From: CATOSK01 sp034423195
GTDB taxonomy: Bacteria; Chloroflexota; Dehalococcoidia; Lucifugimonadales; UBA3495
DNA length: 64,000 bases
Direction of reading: 5' to 3'
Assembly: GCA_034423195.1 (NCBI GenBank)
Contig: DAOUIZ010000060.1
Location: 60,099 to 124,098 of the forward strand
Part shown: one piece after another, positions 1 to 8,573 of the stretch
Layout: each line of letters opens with the position of its first letter
Position numbering within the stretch: position 1 is the first letter of the stretch
Translations under genes and position numbers: made by a program
The notes under the pieces: model-generated
What the model saw: only the letters and a program-made list of their open reading frames with translations
Database searches by the model: none
Told to the model about the DNA's origin: nothing

Positions 1-524
1 AGGTTGTTGCAGATCTTGCAGACCATCCCGTTGCCGATGGGGCCGCAGTACACGACGTGGCTGCCGATGGCGTCCAGGGTGGGCTTCATCCGGTCGAAGA
101 TGGCCCGATCTCCGCCGACCATCACCGCCAGCGTTCCCGCCGCTGCTCCGTAGACGCCGCCGGACACCGGGGCGTCGAGGACGGAGATGCCTTTCTCGGC
201 GCAGAGGTCGTGGACCCGTCGGATAGATGTGGGCGAGTTGGTGGAAAGATCCATGTAGACCGTGTTGGGAGTTGCGCCTTCCAGGATCCCGTTTTCTCCC
301 AACACCACCGCGTCGACGTCCCGTGGGACAGGGAGGGAGGTGAAGACCACGTCGTTGCCGGGAACGGCATCCTTGGGAGAGTCGGCCCAGTTGGCGCCCA
401 TCTCCAGCAGGTTGGTGGCGGCCTCGCGGCGGAGGTCGTGGACGGTGAGCTCGTGGCCGGCCCTGGCGAGGTTGGTGGCCATCGGGTTGCCCATGTTGCC
501 GAGGCCGATGAATCCGACTTTCAT
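1..524 (-). CDS. 3-hydroxyisobutyrate dehydrogenase-family oxidoreductase (partial, 3' end outside window)
   Basis: The reading frame is open to the left edge, so only the N-terminal ~174 residues are present. It begins MKVGFIGLGNMGNPMA, a GxGxxG Rossmann motif typical of beta-hydroxyacid dehydrogenases, and later shows DAPVSGGVYGAAAGTLAVMV, the substrate-site signature of 3-hydroxyisobutyrate/tartronate semialdehyde reductases. These enzymes oxidise or reduce short beta-hydroxyacids with NAD(P) in the cytoplasm. The start is the ATG at 524-522, preceded by AGGAG at a good distance. An extended -10 promoter lies ~80 bases upstream. The C-terminal catalytic lysine region is outside the window, so the exact substrate cannot be assigned. 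A second family member (garR) lies at 49 kb. Confidence 0.85.
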   Translation of the reverse strand, partial: MKVGFIGLGNMGNPMATNLARAGHELTVHDLRREAATNLLEMGANWADSPKDAVPGNDVVFTSLPVPRDVDAVVLGENGILEGATPNTVYMDLSTNSPTSIRRVHDLCAEKGISVLDAPVSGGVYGAAAGTLAVMVGGDRAIFDRMKPTLDAIGSHVVYCGPIGNGMVCKICNN

Positions 525-602
525 GATTGAACGCTCCTGGGTTGAGGGTTGAAGCAGGGAGGGCCGGGCGACTAGAAGTGACGGCGCCGACCGGCTCCCG
601 GA

Positions 603-608
603 ATTATA
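603..608 (-). promoter_or_regulatory. Extended -10 promoter for the 3-hydroxyisobutyrate dehydrogenase-like gene
   Basis: On the minus strand the sequence reads TGATATAAT, a perfect TATAAT with the TGn extension. It sits ~80 bases upstream of the ATG at 524. No good -35 box is visible, as is usual for extended -10 promoters. Confidence 0.5.
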
Positions 609-647
609 TCAGTATGCCCGGACAGGCACTAACCGATGCCGGCAGCG

Positions 648-1937
648 TCAGGCCTGCTCCCTAATGTCCCGGAATGCAATCAGGAAGAAGATGCCGAGCA
701 ACAGGGCGGCAAGTCCGAACCCGGTCATGGCCCAGGAAATGCCGGTGAAGGCCGCCAGGATGCCAATCGATCCGGCGAACATGGGAATCATGCCCTGCTC
801 GTAATGCCACACGCTGGAAACCCGCCCGCGGAGGGTGTCGGGAACGATGTTCTGGACCAGGACCTGGTTGGCGACGATGAAGTGGCTCTGGGATAGGCCC
901 ATGACGATCATGATTGGAACGGACAGCCAGACCCAGTGGGACAGGCCCAGGGTGAGAACCACGGCGGAACCAGAGCACATGGTGATCAGGGTGACCAGTC
1001 CCTTGCGGGTGAAGAACCCCCAGGTGGACATAATGAAGGTGGCAGTCACTCCTCCGATGCCCATGCTGACTATCATCGCCGTGCCAACACCGGCGCCCTC
1101 CCCCAATGCGCCCGAGGTGTAGGCCGGAAGCAGGAGGAGCAGCGGACTGAAGACGGCGGTGCGGGCGAAGTTAAGGACCAACAGGCGGAACATTATCCGG
1201 TTTTCGAGGATGTAACTTAGCCCGTCCTTGAGGTTGGTAAGCGGGGAATGTTCCCGGGCCGTGGAAGGGTCTTGATAGGGGGTCCTCATGGGGATGAGAA
1301 GCAGGACCATGGCGGCGTACAATCCTGCCTCCACGAAAAAATTCCAATGGAAATCGACGGTCTCCAGGAGGATGCCGCCCAAGGCGGAGCCGGAAAGGCG
1401 CATGGAAGTGACAGCCAGGGCGCTGAGAGCCAAGGCGTTGGCCATGTCGGGTTGCCGGACCGTGTTGGCGATCAATGCCTGGCGCACTGGCTGCACGACG
1501 GAAAAACCGACGCCGACAACCAGGGTGTAGCCGTAGATGTACCAGACGGACGTGACCTGTCCGGTGGCAACGAGGATGGCGAAGCAGACACCGGCGGCGG
1601 CCAGTCCCAGCTGGGAGACCATTGCCAGCTGCCGACGGTCCCACCGGTCGCAAAGTACGCCACCCCAGGGTCCCAGCAGCAGCGTAGGCAGGGCTCGCAC
1701 CGCCACCGCCATGATGGAGTGAAAGGCGGAGCCGCTGACATCCAGGGCCAGCCAACCGATGGTGATGAGCTGGAGCCATTGCGCCGCGTTGGCGAAGAGG
1801 CTGCCGACAAACAGGAAGCGCCAGTTGGGGTTGGCCTGGAGAGATGAAAAGGTCTGGAGGCCCCGCCGGCGGCTGGACGGACGATGGCCGGGCTGTTCCT
1901 CTCCCCGGCGTGGATTTTCAGGTGAAGAGGTGGTCAA
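648..1937 (-). CDS. MFS transporter, EntS/MFS_3-like
   Basis: A 429-residue membrane protein with about 12 hydrophobic segments. The loop after the second or third helix reads GGVLCDRWDRR, the MFS motif A (GxxxDRxGRR), and a second copy-like loop (PDTLRGRVSSV) lies in the C-terminal half, as in EntS-type exporters. Substrate unknown; this subfamily exports siderophores, drugs or metabolites. The only in-frame start near the N-terminus is a TTG at 1937 without a clear Shine-Dalgarno, so the true start is uncertain. It lies 42 bases downstream of the Uma2 gene on the same strand and could be cotranscribed with it. Confidence 0.85.
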   Translation of the reverse strand: MTTSSPENPRRGEEQPGHRPSSRRRGLQTFSSLQANPNWRFLFVGSLFANAAQWLQLITIGWLALDVSGSAFHSIMAVAVRALPTLLLGPWGGVLCDRWDRRQLAMVSQLGLAAAGVCFAILVATGQVTSVWYIYGYTLVVGVGFSVVQPVRQALIANTVRQPDMANALALSALAVTSMRLSGSALGGILLETVDFHWNFFVEAGLYAAMVLLLIPMRTPYQDPSTAREHSPLTNLKDGLSYILENRIMFRLLVLNFARTAVFSPLLLLLPAYTSGALGEGAGVGTAMIVSMGIGGVTATFIMSTWGFFTRKGLVTLITMCSGSAVVLTLGLSHWVWLSVPIMIVMGLSQSHFIVANQVLVQNIVPDTLRGRVSSVWHYEQGMIPMFAGSIGILAAFTGISWAMTGFGLAALLLGIFFLIAFRDIREQA

Positions 1938-1979
1938 GAGGGGCCGAGAGGAGGAGTTTGGAGCGGGGGGATTTCCAGC

Positions 1980-2705
1980 CTAACCCTGCAAGCGCCGAAT
2001 TTCAGCTTCCAGTTGCCTCACTCTCTCTTCCGCCGCGATGCGGGCTTCGGATTCCTCGTCGAAGGTGGGAAGATAGCGGCGGGCCGACGGGTCGTACCAA
2101 CGGAGCTGTTCGTCTTCCCAGCACAGGTCGAGGCCCAGGACGGCGCTGTGGCCCCACCATCTGGTTTCGTCCACCGTGATTATCTTGATGGGATGGTATC
2201 CGCCACCGGGAGACAAGCGGTCGCCGGCCAGGGGCGCGCCGTAGAGATCCCCTCCCGTCGGATCGAAACGCCAGTACTCAAAAATGCCGAAGGCTGCGTA
2301 CTCATCCGGTTTGAAAGTTACGGCCACCCCGGCGGTGGAGTCCGAAGCTATCTCCAGCACGAAGTCAGGCGGATTGTCCCACCGCTCGATAGAGTAACCC
2401 CGGTCGGCCTTGATTCCGGCGGGGTCCACGTTGAAGGCGATTATCAGGTCTGGCACCCGTAGACCCCGGCGGATGCTGAGGTCGTGCCCCACGGGAACCT
2501 CGCCCAGGACCAGGGTCGTTTCGGGTGAACCCAGATGCAGGCTCAGGGCGGCCAGGTGTCCGGGCCGGTGAAGGCAGATGGGGTTCTGCATATCGCCCCT
2601 GGTCGAGAAGACCGGAAATTTCCCGTCGCCCGGATCGGTCATGGTGCGCGGGGGCGGCACGAACCGCTCATGGGGAGGTTTTCTGGGGGCCGGTCTGCTG
2701 GTCAT
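1980..2705 (-). CDS. Uma2 family (DUF820) putative endonuclease
   Basis: A 241-residue protein with the PD-(D/E)xK-like Uma2 fold: RVPDLIIAF followed by PPDFVLEIASDST supplies the acidic D...E residues, and EYWRFDP follows. The C-terminus (~210-241) is a charged heptad-like helix, also common in the family. Uma2 proteins are abundant in cyanobacteria and Chloroflexota; biochemical function is largely unproven. The ATG at 2705 is preferred over an upstream in-frame ATG at 2756, because it has GAGGA six bases upstream while the upstream ATG overlaps a TATAAT promoter. Confidence 0.8.
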   Translation of the reverse strand: MTSRPAPRKPPHERFVPPPRTMTDPGDGKFPVFSTRGDMQNPICLHRPGHLAALSLHLGSPETTLVLGEVPVGHDLSIRRGLRVPDLIIAFNVDPAGIKADRGYSIERWDNPPDFVLEIASDSTAGVAVTFKPDEYAAFGIFEYWRFDPTGGDLYGAPLAGDRLSPGGGYHPIKIITVDETRWWGHSAVLGLDLCWEDEQLRWYDPSARRYLPTFDEESEARIAAEERVRQLEAEIRRLQG

Positions 2706-2747
2706 GGCGATCCTCGGGAGACCGGGTGGGACAAGAGGGGTAGGGGA

Positions 2748-2753
2748 ATTATA
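2748..2753 (-). promoter_or_regulatory. -10 box of the Uma2 gene
   Basis: The minus strand has TATAAT 42 bases upstream of the chosen ATG; a TTGAAC lies 19 bases further upstream (2773-2778). The spacing is one or two bases longer than ideal. Confidence 0.4.
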
Positions 2754-2849
2754 CACATAGACTCTTCCAGGAGTTCAACCAGACTGCATAGACAGGTGGC
2801 GGCGCAGTTTCCAGCGCCGCCAGTCCCAGGGAGTTATTTCCCAGTCTGT

Positions 2850-4709
2850 CTAAGTGACCACGTTGATGTAGGGGCGGGTCTTTAGATCCCACTTGTCGTT
2901 GGCGGCGTCGTAGGTGGAGTTGACGAAGACCCGCCAGTTCTCGTCGTCCAGGTTGGGATAGTCGGCTCGGTAGTAGTAGCCGGGCCAGCGCGTCTCCTGA
3001 CGGTGAAGCAGGTGGCGCATGTGGGCTTCCCCGACCCAGGTGCGGTGCACCACCTCCCAACAGCGGAGCAACTCGTGGCGGTTGCGTGCGCCCAACTGCT
3101 TCAGGTCCTCCCGCAGCATTTCGATGAGGGCGATGCCTCTTTCCAGCGTGGGACCATTGGTGGTGTACCAGGCCGAGGTCCCGCCAGCGTACTCGTCCAT
3201 AATCTTCTGCAACCGCACCAGGGCATCGGAGGGAGTGATGTAATGGGGGTTGACACCTTCAGCGGTGGAAGCCCCCCTGTGCTTGTCGAAGGTTTCCAGC
3301 GGTGCCCAGATGGACTGGTGGAGCTGACGCACCTGTTCATCGGAGACTGTGGGGGTGTCGCCATTGTCGCGGATGAAGTTGACGGCTGCCTTGGCGGCCA
3401 GACGTCCTTCGGTGAAGGAGCCGGAGGAGAACTTGTGGGGAGCCGCGCCGACGCCGTCCCCGGCGGCGAACAGGCCGCGGATGGTGGTCATCTTGTTGTA
3501 GCCCCAGAAGTATTCCGGCGGGGCCAGATCCTCCGGGCCGCTGACCCAGGCGCCGGCTTCGCCGGAGTGGGATCCCATGATGTAGGGCTCGGCCAGGTTG
3601 ACCTCCGAGGGTGTGACCTCGGGCTCGATGTTCTGGGATGCCCAGGTAAGGGCCTGGGCGATGGTCATGTCCAGGAAGTCCTCCCAGGCCTCGTTCCTGA
3701 CCTGGTCCATCTTGGCCGGATCGCCTCCGGCCAGCTTCTGCATGGCCTCCTCGGTGCGCATGTACATGGGTCCGAGGCCAGCCTTTATGTCCAGGAACAT
3801 CTGGTGGTTTCGCAGAGGGGTGGGCGTGGGAATAGCCCGGCCGTAGGGAGGGTACTTGTCCAGCTCGTCGTCGCGGGTGACGGTGTAGTCCTCGCCGAGG
3901 GCGTTGGTGACCCGGGCGTGGAAGTACTGGAACCACATTCCCACTGGGCCGTAGCCGTCCTTGAAGCGGGTCGGGACGAAGCGGTGCTCCATCTGGGTCA
4001 TTTCAGTACCGACGGGAATCATCAACCCGTAGGCGGAGCCGGTGGCGAACACCGAGTACCAGGTGCGCCCAATCCCCTCGTTGACGGAACGGGGACGGAA
4101 GACGTTGGAGGCGCCTCCGGTGGTGATAATCACCGCCTTGGCCTTGAAGACATAGAGCTTGTCCTCCCGGACGCCGAAGCCCACGGCGCCGGCGATGCGG
4201 TTGGGGTCGTTGGCGTCGGTCAGCAGGTGAGTGATGGAGACGCGCTCGTAGATGTTCTCGGGACCAACGGCCTTGCGGGCCGGTTCGGCGGTTACCGGCT
4301 TGATGGACTCGCCGTGAATGGGGATCTGCCAGCGTCCGATGCGCTCGTAGGTGCCGTCGTCCTTCTTCCAGACGGGCAGGCCCCACTCTTCCAGCAGGTG
4401 CACCGAGGAGTCAACGTGGCGGCCCACGTCATAGACCAGGTCCTCCCGGGCCAGGCCCATCATGTCATTGACCACATAGTTGACGAAGTCTTCGGGAGTG
4501 TTCCAGCCGTAACGCTGTCCCATGTAGCAGTTGATGGCGGAAAGGCCCTCGCCTGTGGCTCCGCTGCGCTCGATGACCGCTTTCTCAGCGACGACCACCC
4601 GCAGGTTGCTGCCCCAGAACTTGGACTCGAAGGCGGCACCGCAGCCGGACATTCCGCCGCCGATTATCAGGATGTCGCACTCGATGGTTTCTACTGTGGG
4701 GTTTGCCAT
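2850..4709 (-). CDS. aprA: Adenylylsulfate (APS) reductase alpha subunit
   Basis: A 619-residue flavoprotein that, with AprB, catalyses APS + 2e- = sulfite + AMP in the cytoplasm. The N-terminal FAD Rossmann motif is IIGGGMSGCGAAFE (~14-27). Family active-site segments are present: SAINCYMG (~57-64), RTWYS (~215-219) and EHRFVPTRFKDG (~241-252). They match the Asn, Trp and Arg regions that hold APS and FAD in characterised AprA. AAGDGVGAAPHKFSSGSF is the C-terminal FAD signature. Length is normal. The start is the ATG at 4709 with AAAGGAGG upstream; an in-frame ATG at 4766 lies within aprB and has no support. It begins 16 bases after aprB, so the two are one operon. No qmoABC or aprM is adjacent. 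Direction (oxidation or reduction) cannot be read from the sequence. Confidence 0.95.
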   Translation of the reverse strand: MANPTVETIECDILIIGGGMSGCGAAFESKFWGSNLRVVVAEKAVIERSGATGEGLSAINCYMGQRYGWNTPEDFVNYVVNDMMGLAREDLVYDVGRHVDSSVHLLEEWGLPVWKKDDGTYERIGRWQIPIHGESIKPVTAEPARKAVGPENIYERVSITHLLTDANDPNRIAGAVGFGVREDKLYVFKAKAVIITTGGASNVFRPRSVNEGIGRTWYSVFATGSAYGLMIPVGTEMTQMEHRFVPTRFKDGYGPVGMWFQYFHARVTNALGEDYTVTRDDELDKYPPYGRAIPTPTPLRNHQMFLDIKAGLGPMYMRTEEAMQKLAGGDPAKMDQVRNEAWEDFLDMTIAQALTWASQNIEPEVTPSEVNLAEPYIMGSHSGEAGAWVSGPEDLAPPEYFWGYNKMTTIRGLFAAGDGVGAAPHKFSSGSFTEGRLAAKAAVNFIRDNGDTPTVSDEQVRQLHQSIWAPLETFDKHRGASTAEGVNPHYITPSDALVRLQKIMDEYAGGTSAWYTTNGPTLERGIALIEMLREDLKQLGARNRHELLRCWEVVHRTWVGEAHMRHLLHRQETRWPGYYYRADYPNLDDENWRVFVNSTYDAANDKWDLKTRPYINVVT

Positions 4710-4725
4710 TATTTCGTGGCCTCCT

Positions 4726-5181
4726 TTAGTTGCTGGACGACAGGGTGGGCAAAGAGTCCACGCCAAGCCAAAGGGATTCGCCGGCCAGACCCTGGCCTTT
4801 GATGTCGTTCACCGGATCCTCGGTGAAATTCTTGTAGGGTTCAGAAGATCCGACGGGAGTGCTGCGGGATGGGTAGGTAAACTCCATCACCTTGCCGTTA
4901 CGGAAGGTCACCGTCCAGGTGAGTCCGTTGTCCACACGGCGAGGCTGGACCGACGCGCCCAGAGGGACGAAGTCGGAATAGCCGCGGACGTGAATGGCCT
5001 CCTGGGGACAGAGCTTGACGCAGGCGTAGCACTCGGAGCACAGCTGGGGCTCCTGGTTGAAGCCCTTGTTGGCGTCAGTGTCCAATGTCATCAGGTCGTT
5101 GGGGCAGATGTAGACGCATAACGGGCCAAGATGTTCTCCGGCGCAGGCATTGCAGGTGTTGGGGTTTACGTAGGTGGGCAT
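4726..5181 (-). CDS. aprB: Adenylylsulfate (APS) reductase beta subunit
   Basis: A 151-residue ferredoxin-like subunit that feeds electrons to or from the FAD of AprA. Two [4Fe-4S] motifs are visible: CNAC...CVYICP (~10-28) and CSECYACVKLCP (~48-59). They are followed by the typical AprB beta-sheet domain (LTWTVTFRNGKVMEFTYP) and a C-terminal tail that wraps AprA in known structures. The start ATG at 5181 is preceded by GGAGGAG. The gene lies between the sat terminator and aprA. A TATAAC hexamer at 5272-5277 just past the terminator may be its own -10, which would make aprBA a transcription unit separate from sat. Confidence 0.95.
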   Translation of the reverse strand: MPTYVNPNTCNACAGEHLGPLCVYICPNDLMTLDTDANKGFNQEPQLCSECYACVKLCPQEAIHVRGYSDFVPLGASVQPRRVDNGLTWTVTFRNGKVMEFTYPSRSTPVGSSEPYKNFTEDPVNDIKGQGLAGESLWLGVDSLPTLSSSN

Positions 5182-5275
5182 GTCTCCTCCATGTGATTTT
5201 CCTCTGTCCCGAAGCTGTTGACCGACGCTTACGTGGGTGCATCGACCGGCCTCCCGGGACGTTGGTCCAAAGTTA

Positions 5276-5306
5276 TAAATAAAAACCCCCGCTCCTGAGG
5301 CGGGGG
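5276..5306 (-). terminator. Intrinsic terminator downstream of sat
   Basis: On the minus strand a 7-bp stem CCCCCGC / GCGGGGG with a 7-base loop is followed by TTTTTATTTATAA. This ends the sat transcript before aprB. Confidence 0.85.
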
Positions 5307-5318
5307 GACAGTATGTCG

Positions 5319-6611
5319 TCAGGCTTTCTCCCGGGTACAGGTACAGGTGCAGCGGTCACACTGGATGTTGTGCATGGTCATCACCGGAGTGCGGTTTTGC
5401 AGGTACTCGTCTCCGACGAAAGGGGTTCCAAACCCGTATTCATCGGAGCACTGGCGAACCACTTCCAGGATTTCGGGACGCAGGGTCAAGGGAGCGGGTT
5501 CTGTCCCTCCCTGGATGATGCTGCGTATGAAGGTGCCGGACAGCTCCTGCTTTTGCTCCGGGTGGCCGCACAGACCCTCGTAGGCCACTCCGGCGCAGGT
5601 GGGGCAGTACCACCACTCCAGGGTCAGGACGGACTTGATTCCCAGGTCGGGGAGGTCGTCGAAGATCTGGTGGGCGGCGTAGGTGTCATAGTAGCTGCCT
5701 ACGCCGGCGTGGTCCCGTCCGAACATGTGGTGGGTGCAGCCCAGGTTCTTGCGGACGAGGGCATGAAAGACCGCTTCGCGGGGTCCGGCGTAGCGCATAT
5801 CCCACAGCAGGGCCGAGGTGTGGTGAACGTCTTCCTTGAAGAACCCGGCATCGCGCAGTTTCTGGTGGGTGAGGACGATGGCCTCGTCGATGTAGTCACC
5901 GGGCTTCTTCTCCCCGATAACGGCGCTTACCAGAATCCCGTCCGCTTCCGCGGCGAGGTAGGCCCCCTTCATCAGCCACTCGTGGCCGGAGTGAGGGACG
6001 TTGCGGCTCTGGTGGGCCACCACCCGGGACCAGCCCAGCTGGGCGAGGGTTTCCCGTATCTGCCGCGGAGTCTGCCAGAAGCGGTCGAAGGGCGGGTTGA
6101 TGGTCGGCGGGTTGACGAGGGTGACCGGACCCGCCACGAACCGGTCCCGGTAGGCGTTGGTGCGCTGCACGCCGGGATGGGCCGCGTCGGTGGTCCCATA
6201 GACCTGCTGGGCGAGAAATTCCCGGTCGTAGTCGTATATCTCCCCGATTTCCAGGGTCGCCAAGGGTTCACCCTGGTGGGTCAGCAGGACAGCATCGCCA
6301 ACAGCGACGTCCAGGGCATCCAGATCGCGGGCGTCTATATCGAACAGAATGGGAATGCTCCATACATAGCCCGAAGCAAGGGTCATGGAGCGGGCGACGG
6401 AATCGAGGTCGGCGCTGCCCATGAACCCTTCCAAGGGAGAGAAGAACCCGTAGGCGATGTTAACGCACTCCCGGGCCAGTTGGTCGCGGACGGCGATTTG
6501 CGGCAATCTGAGGGCGGGGTCCTGCGCACCTTCCAGAAGTGAGACCCGCTCCACCAGCACTCCACCGTGGGGGGACAAGCTGTTGTCTACCTTCGTCTGA
6601 CTGCCCGGCAT
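5319..6611 (-). CDS. sat: Sulfate adenylyltransferase (ATP sulfurylase)
   Basis: A 430-residue homo-oligomeric enzyme linking sulfate + ATP with APS + PPi, the partner of AprBA. The PUA-like N-terminal domain has GFFSPLEGFMG (~55-65). The catalytic motifs are QSRNVPHSGHE (~201-211; QxRNxxHxxHE) and GRDHAGVG (~298-305). A CPTC-x8-CGH cluster (Cys336, Cys339, Cys348, His350) resembles the structural zinc site known in thermophilic ATP sulfurylases. The C-terminus is unusually Cys-rich (Cys418, 421, 423, 425). The ATG at 6611 has GGAGAA upstream. No kinase (CysC) domain is fused. A -10-like CATAAT lies at 6633-6638. Confidence 0.95.
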   Translation of the reverse strand: MPGSQTKVDNSLSPHGGVLVERVSLLEGAQDPALRLPQIAVRDQLARECVNIAYGFFSPLEGFMGSADLDSVARSMTLASGYVWSIPILFDIDARDLDALDVAVGDAVLLTHQGEPLATLEIGEIYDYDREFLAQQVYGTTDAAHPGVQRTNAYRDRFVAGPVTLVNPPTINPPFDRFWQTPRQIRETLAQLGWSRVVAHQSRNVPHSGHEWLMKGAYLAAEADGILVSAVIGEKKPGDYIDEAIVLTHQKLRDAGFFKEDVHHTSALLWDMRYAGPREAVFHALVRKNLGCTHHMFGRDHAGVGSYYDTYAAHQIFDDLPDLGIKSVLTLEWWYCPTCAGVAYEGLCGHPEQKQELSGTFIRSIIQGGTEPAPLTLRPEILEVVRQCSDEYGFGTPFVGDEYLQNRTPVMTMHNIQCDRCTCTCTREKA

Positions 6612-6830
6612 ACTTCTCCGAAAACAGGCGATATTATGCCATGATACGGACTCGTACGCTAGGGGAATGCGAAGCGCCTATCCTGCGAATGAAAACTCCG
6701 CCGCCTTCAATCTGCGCCGTCATGTGATTGCCCGGGCCGGGGCCGGAATGAAAGTCCGGGTGGTTGGGGTTAAGATATAGGCCCTGCCCGCTGGTGAGTG
6801 CGGTAACGGGAAACCAACGCCGGAGCAAGC

Positions 6831-8573
6831 ATGGTCCGAAAGTTTCGCCTGGCCCTGGCCCAGATCAACACCACGGTCGGTGACATTCCGGGGAACACAG
6901 CCAGGATCATTGAGTACATGGACCGGGCAAGGGACGCCGGGGCGGACCTGGTGGCTTTTCCCGAATTGGCCGTAACCGGGTATCCGCCCGAGGACCTGCT
7001 GTTCAAGACGTCTTTCCTTGAGGCCAATGAGACGGCGATGAAGGAAGTTGTCGCCGCATCCCGGGGGATTGCGGTTGTGGTGGGATACGTGGAGACCGGG
7101 CCGGACATTGCCAACGCCGCGGCAGTGGGACATGACGGCCGTCTCATTGACACCTACCGGAAGATGTACCTGCCCAACTATGGGGTGTTCGATGAGGACC
7201 GCTACTTCCGCAGGGGTGAGACCTGTCCCGTTTATACCATCAACGGGACGGGAGTGGGAGTCAGCATCTGCGAGGATATGTGGTATCCGGTGGGGCCCAT
7301 TGCCGTGCAGCGGGAGGCGGGAGCCGAGGTAATTGTCAACATCAACGGCTCTCCCTTCCACGCCGGAAAACAGGCGTACCGGGAGAAGATGATCGCCACC
7401 CGGGCCGCGGATAACGAGCTGATAGTGGCTTACCTGAACCTGGTGGGCGGGCAGGACGAACTGGTCTTCGACGGTTCCAGCCTGGTTTGCGACCCGTCGG
7501 GTGAAGCGATTGCGCGGGGACCGGCCTTCGAGGAAGCGCTGGTGGTGGTTGACCTGGACGTGGAGTCGGTGTTCCGGTCGCGGCTGCGGGACCCCCGGCC
7601 GCGCAAGGAGAACCCGACCATCCTGAGGGAAATCGGCGAGCCCAAGAAGCTCTTCGTGTCCGGCTTTGAACCGTCGGGCCGCCTTCCATTGGCTCGCGGC
7701 GGCCTTCCCGAGGTTCCCGGATACCTTGAGGAGGTTTACCGGGCGTTGGTCCTGGGGACGCGGGACTATGTCCGCAAGACCGGCTTCAGCAGGGCGGTCA
7801 TCGGGCTTTCCGGCGGGATCGACTCGGCGCTGACGGCGACGGTAGCCGTGGATGCCCTGGGCGCGAAGAATGTTGTTGGGGTGGGGATGCCTTCCCGCCA
7901 TTCATCGGCGGGCAGTGTCAGCGATTCGAGGGAACTGTCCGACAACCTGGGAATTGACTTCTGGGTCGTGCCCATCGAGCCGGCCCACGCGGCCTTTGAG
8001 GAAATGCTGGAGTCCCGCTTCCGGGAAACTGTCCCCAACGTGGCCGAGGAGAACGTGCAGGCCCGCATCCGGGGCAACGTGATTATGACCATCTCCAACA
8101 AGTTCGGGTGGATCGTGCTGACCACGGGGAACAAGAGCGAGATGGCCATGGGGTACGCCACCCTGTACGGCGACATGGCCGGAGGGTTCGCCGTCCTGAA
8201 GGATGTGCCAAAGATTTTGGTATACCAGCTTTCCCAATGGCGCAACGAGCACGGCGATCCAGGGAATGTGATTCCGGCCAGCATCATCGAGAAACCGCCC
8301 AGCGCGGAGCTGAAGCCGGACCAGACAGACCAGGACACGCTGCCGCCCTACGAGGAGCTGGACCCCATCGTCAAGGCATACGTGGAAGAGGACTACAGCC
8401 TGCGGGAGATGGAGGAGATGGGCTACGACCCGGCGGCGGTGCGGCAGGTCATATCTTTTGTCGACCGCAACGAGTACAAGCGGCGGCAGGCGCCTCCTGG
8501 TGTGAAGATCACGCCCCGGGCCTTCGGGAAGGACCGGCGGCTGCCGATAGTGAACCGCTACCGGCAGTTCTAG
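6831..8573 (+). CDS. nadE: Glutamine-dependent NAD+ synthetase
   Basis: A 580-residue two-domain enzyme making NAD+ from deamido-NAD+, ATP and glutamine. The N-terminal nitrilase/CN-hydrolase domain (~5-270) has the triad Glu45 (FPELAVTGYPPEDL), Lys111 (KMYLPNYGVFDE) and Cys147 (SICEDMW). The C-terminal synthetase domain has the ATP-PPi loop SGGIDS at 327-332 and TTGNKSE further on. The start ATG has GGAG upstream. It is divergent from sat and converges with ridA; the two stop codons share one CTAG. Confidence 0.95.
   Translation: MVRKFRLALAQINTTVGDIPGNTARIIEYMDRARDAGADLVAFPELAVTGYPPEDLLFKTSFLEANETAMKEVVAASRGIAVVVGYVETGPDIANAAAVGHDGRLIDTYRKMYLPNYGVFDEDRYFRRGETCPVYTINGTGVGVSICEDMWYPVGPIAVQREAGAEVIVNINGSPFHAGKQAYREKMIATRAADNELIVAYLNLVGGQDELVFDGSSLVCDPSGEAIARGPAFEEALVVVDLDVESVFRSRLRDPRPRKENPTILREIGEPKKLFVSGFEPSGRLPLARGGLPEVPGYLEEVYRALVLGTRDYVRKTGFSRAVIGLSGGIDSALTATVAVDALGAKNVVGVGMPSRHSSAGSVSDSRELSDNLGIDFWVVPIEPAHAAFEEMLESRFRETVPNVAEENVQARIRGNVIMTISNKFGWIVLTTGNKSEMAMGYATLYGDMAGGFAVLKDVPKILVYQLSQWRNEHGDPGNVIPASIIEKPPSAELKPDQTDQDTLPPYEELDPIVKAYVEEDYSLREMEEMGYDPAAVRQVISFVDRNEYKRRQAPPGVKITPRAFGKDRRLPIVNRYRQF

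Noticed and set aside
3003..4802. 599-residue plus-strand open frame opposite aprA
   Set aside because: Antisense shadow of a high-GC gene; the translation is low in hydrophobic cores and rich in Gly/Val/Asp, and aprA on the other strand is unmistakable.
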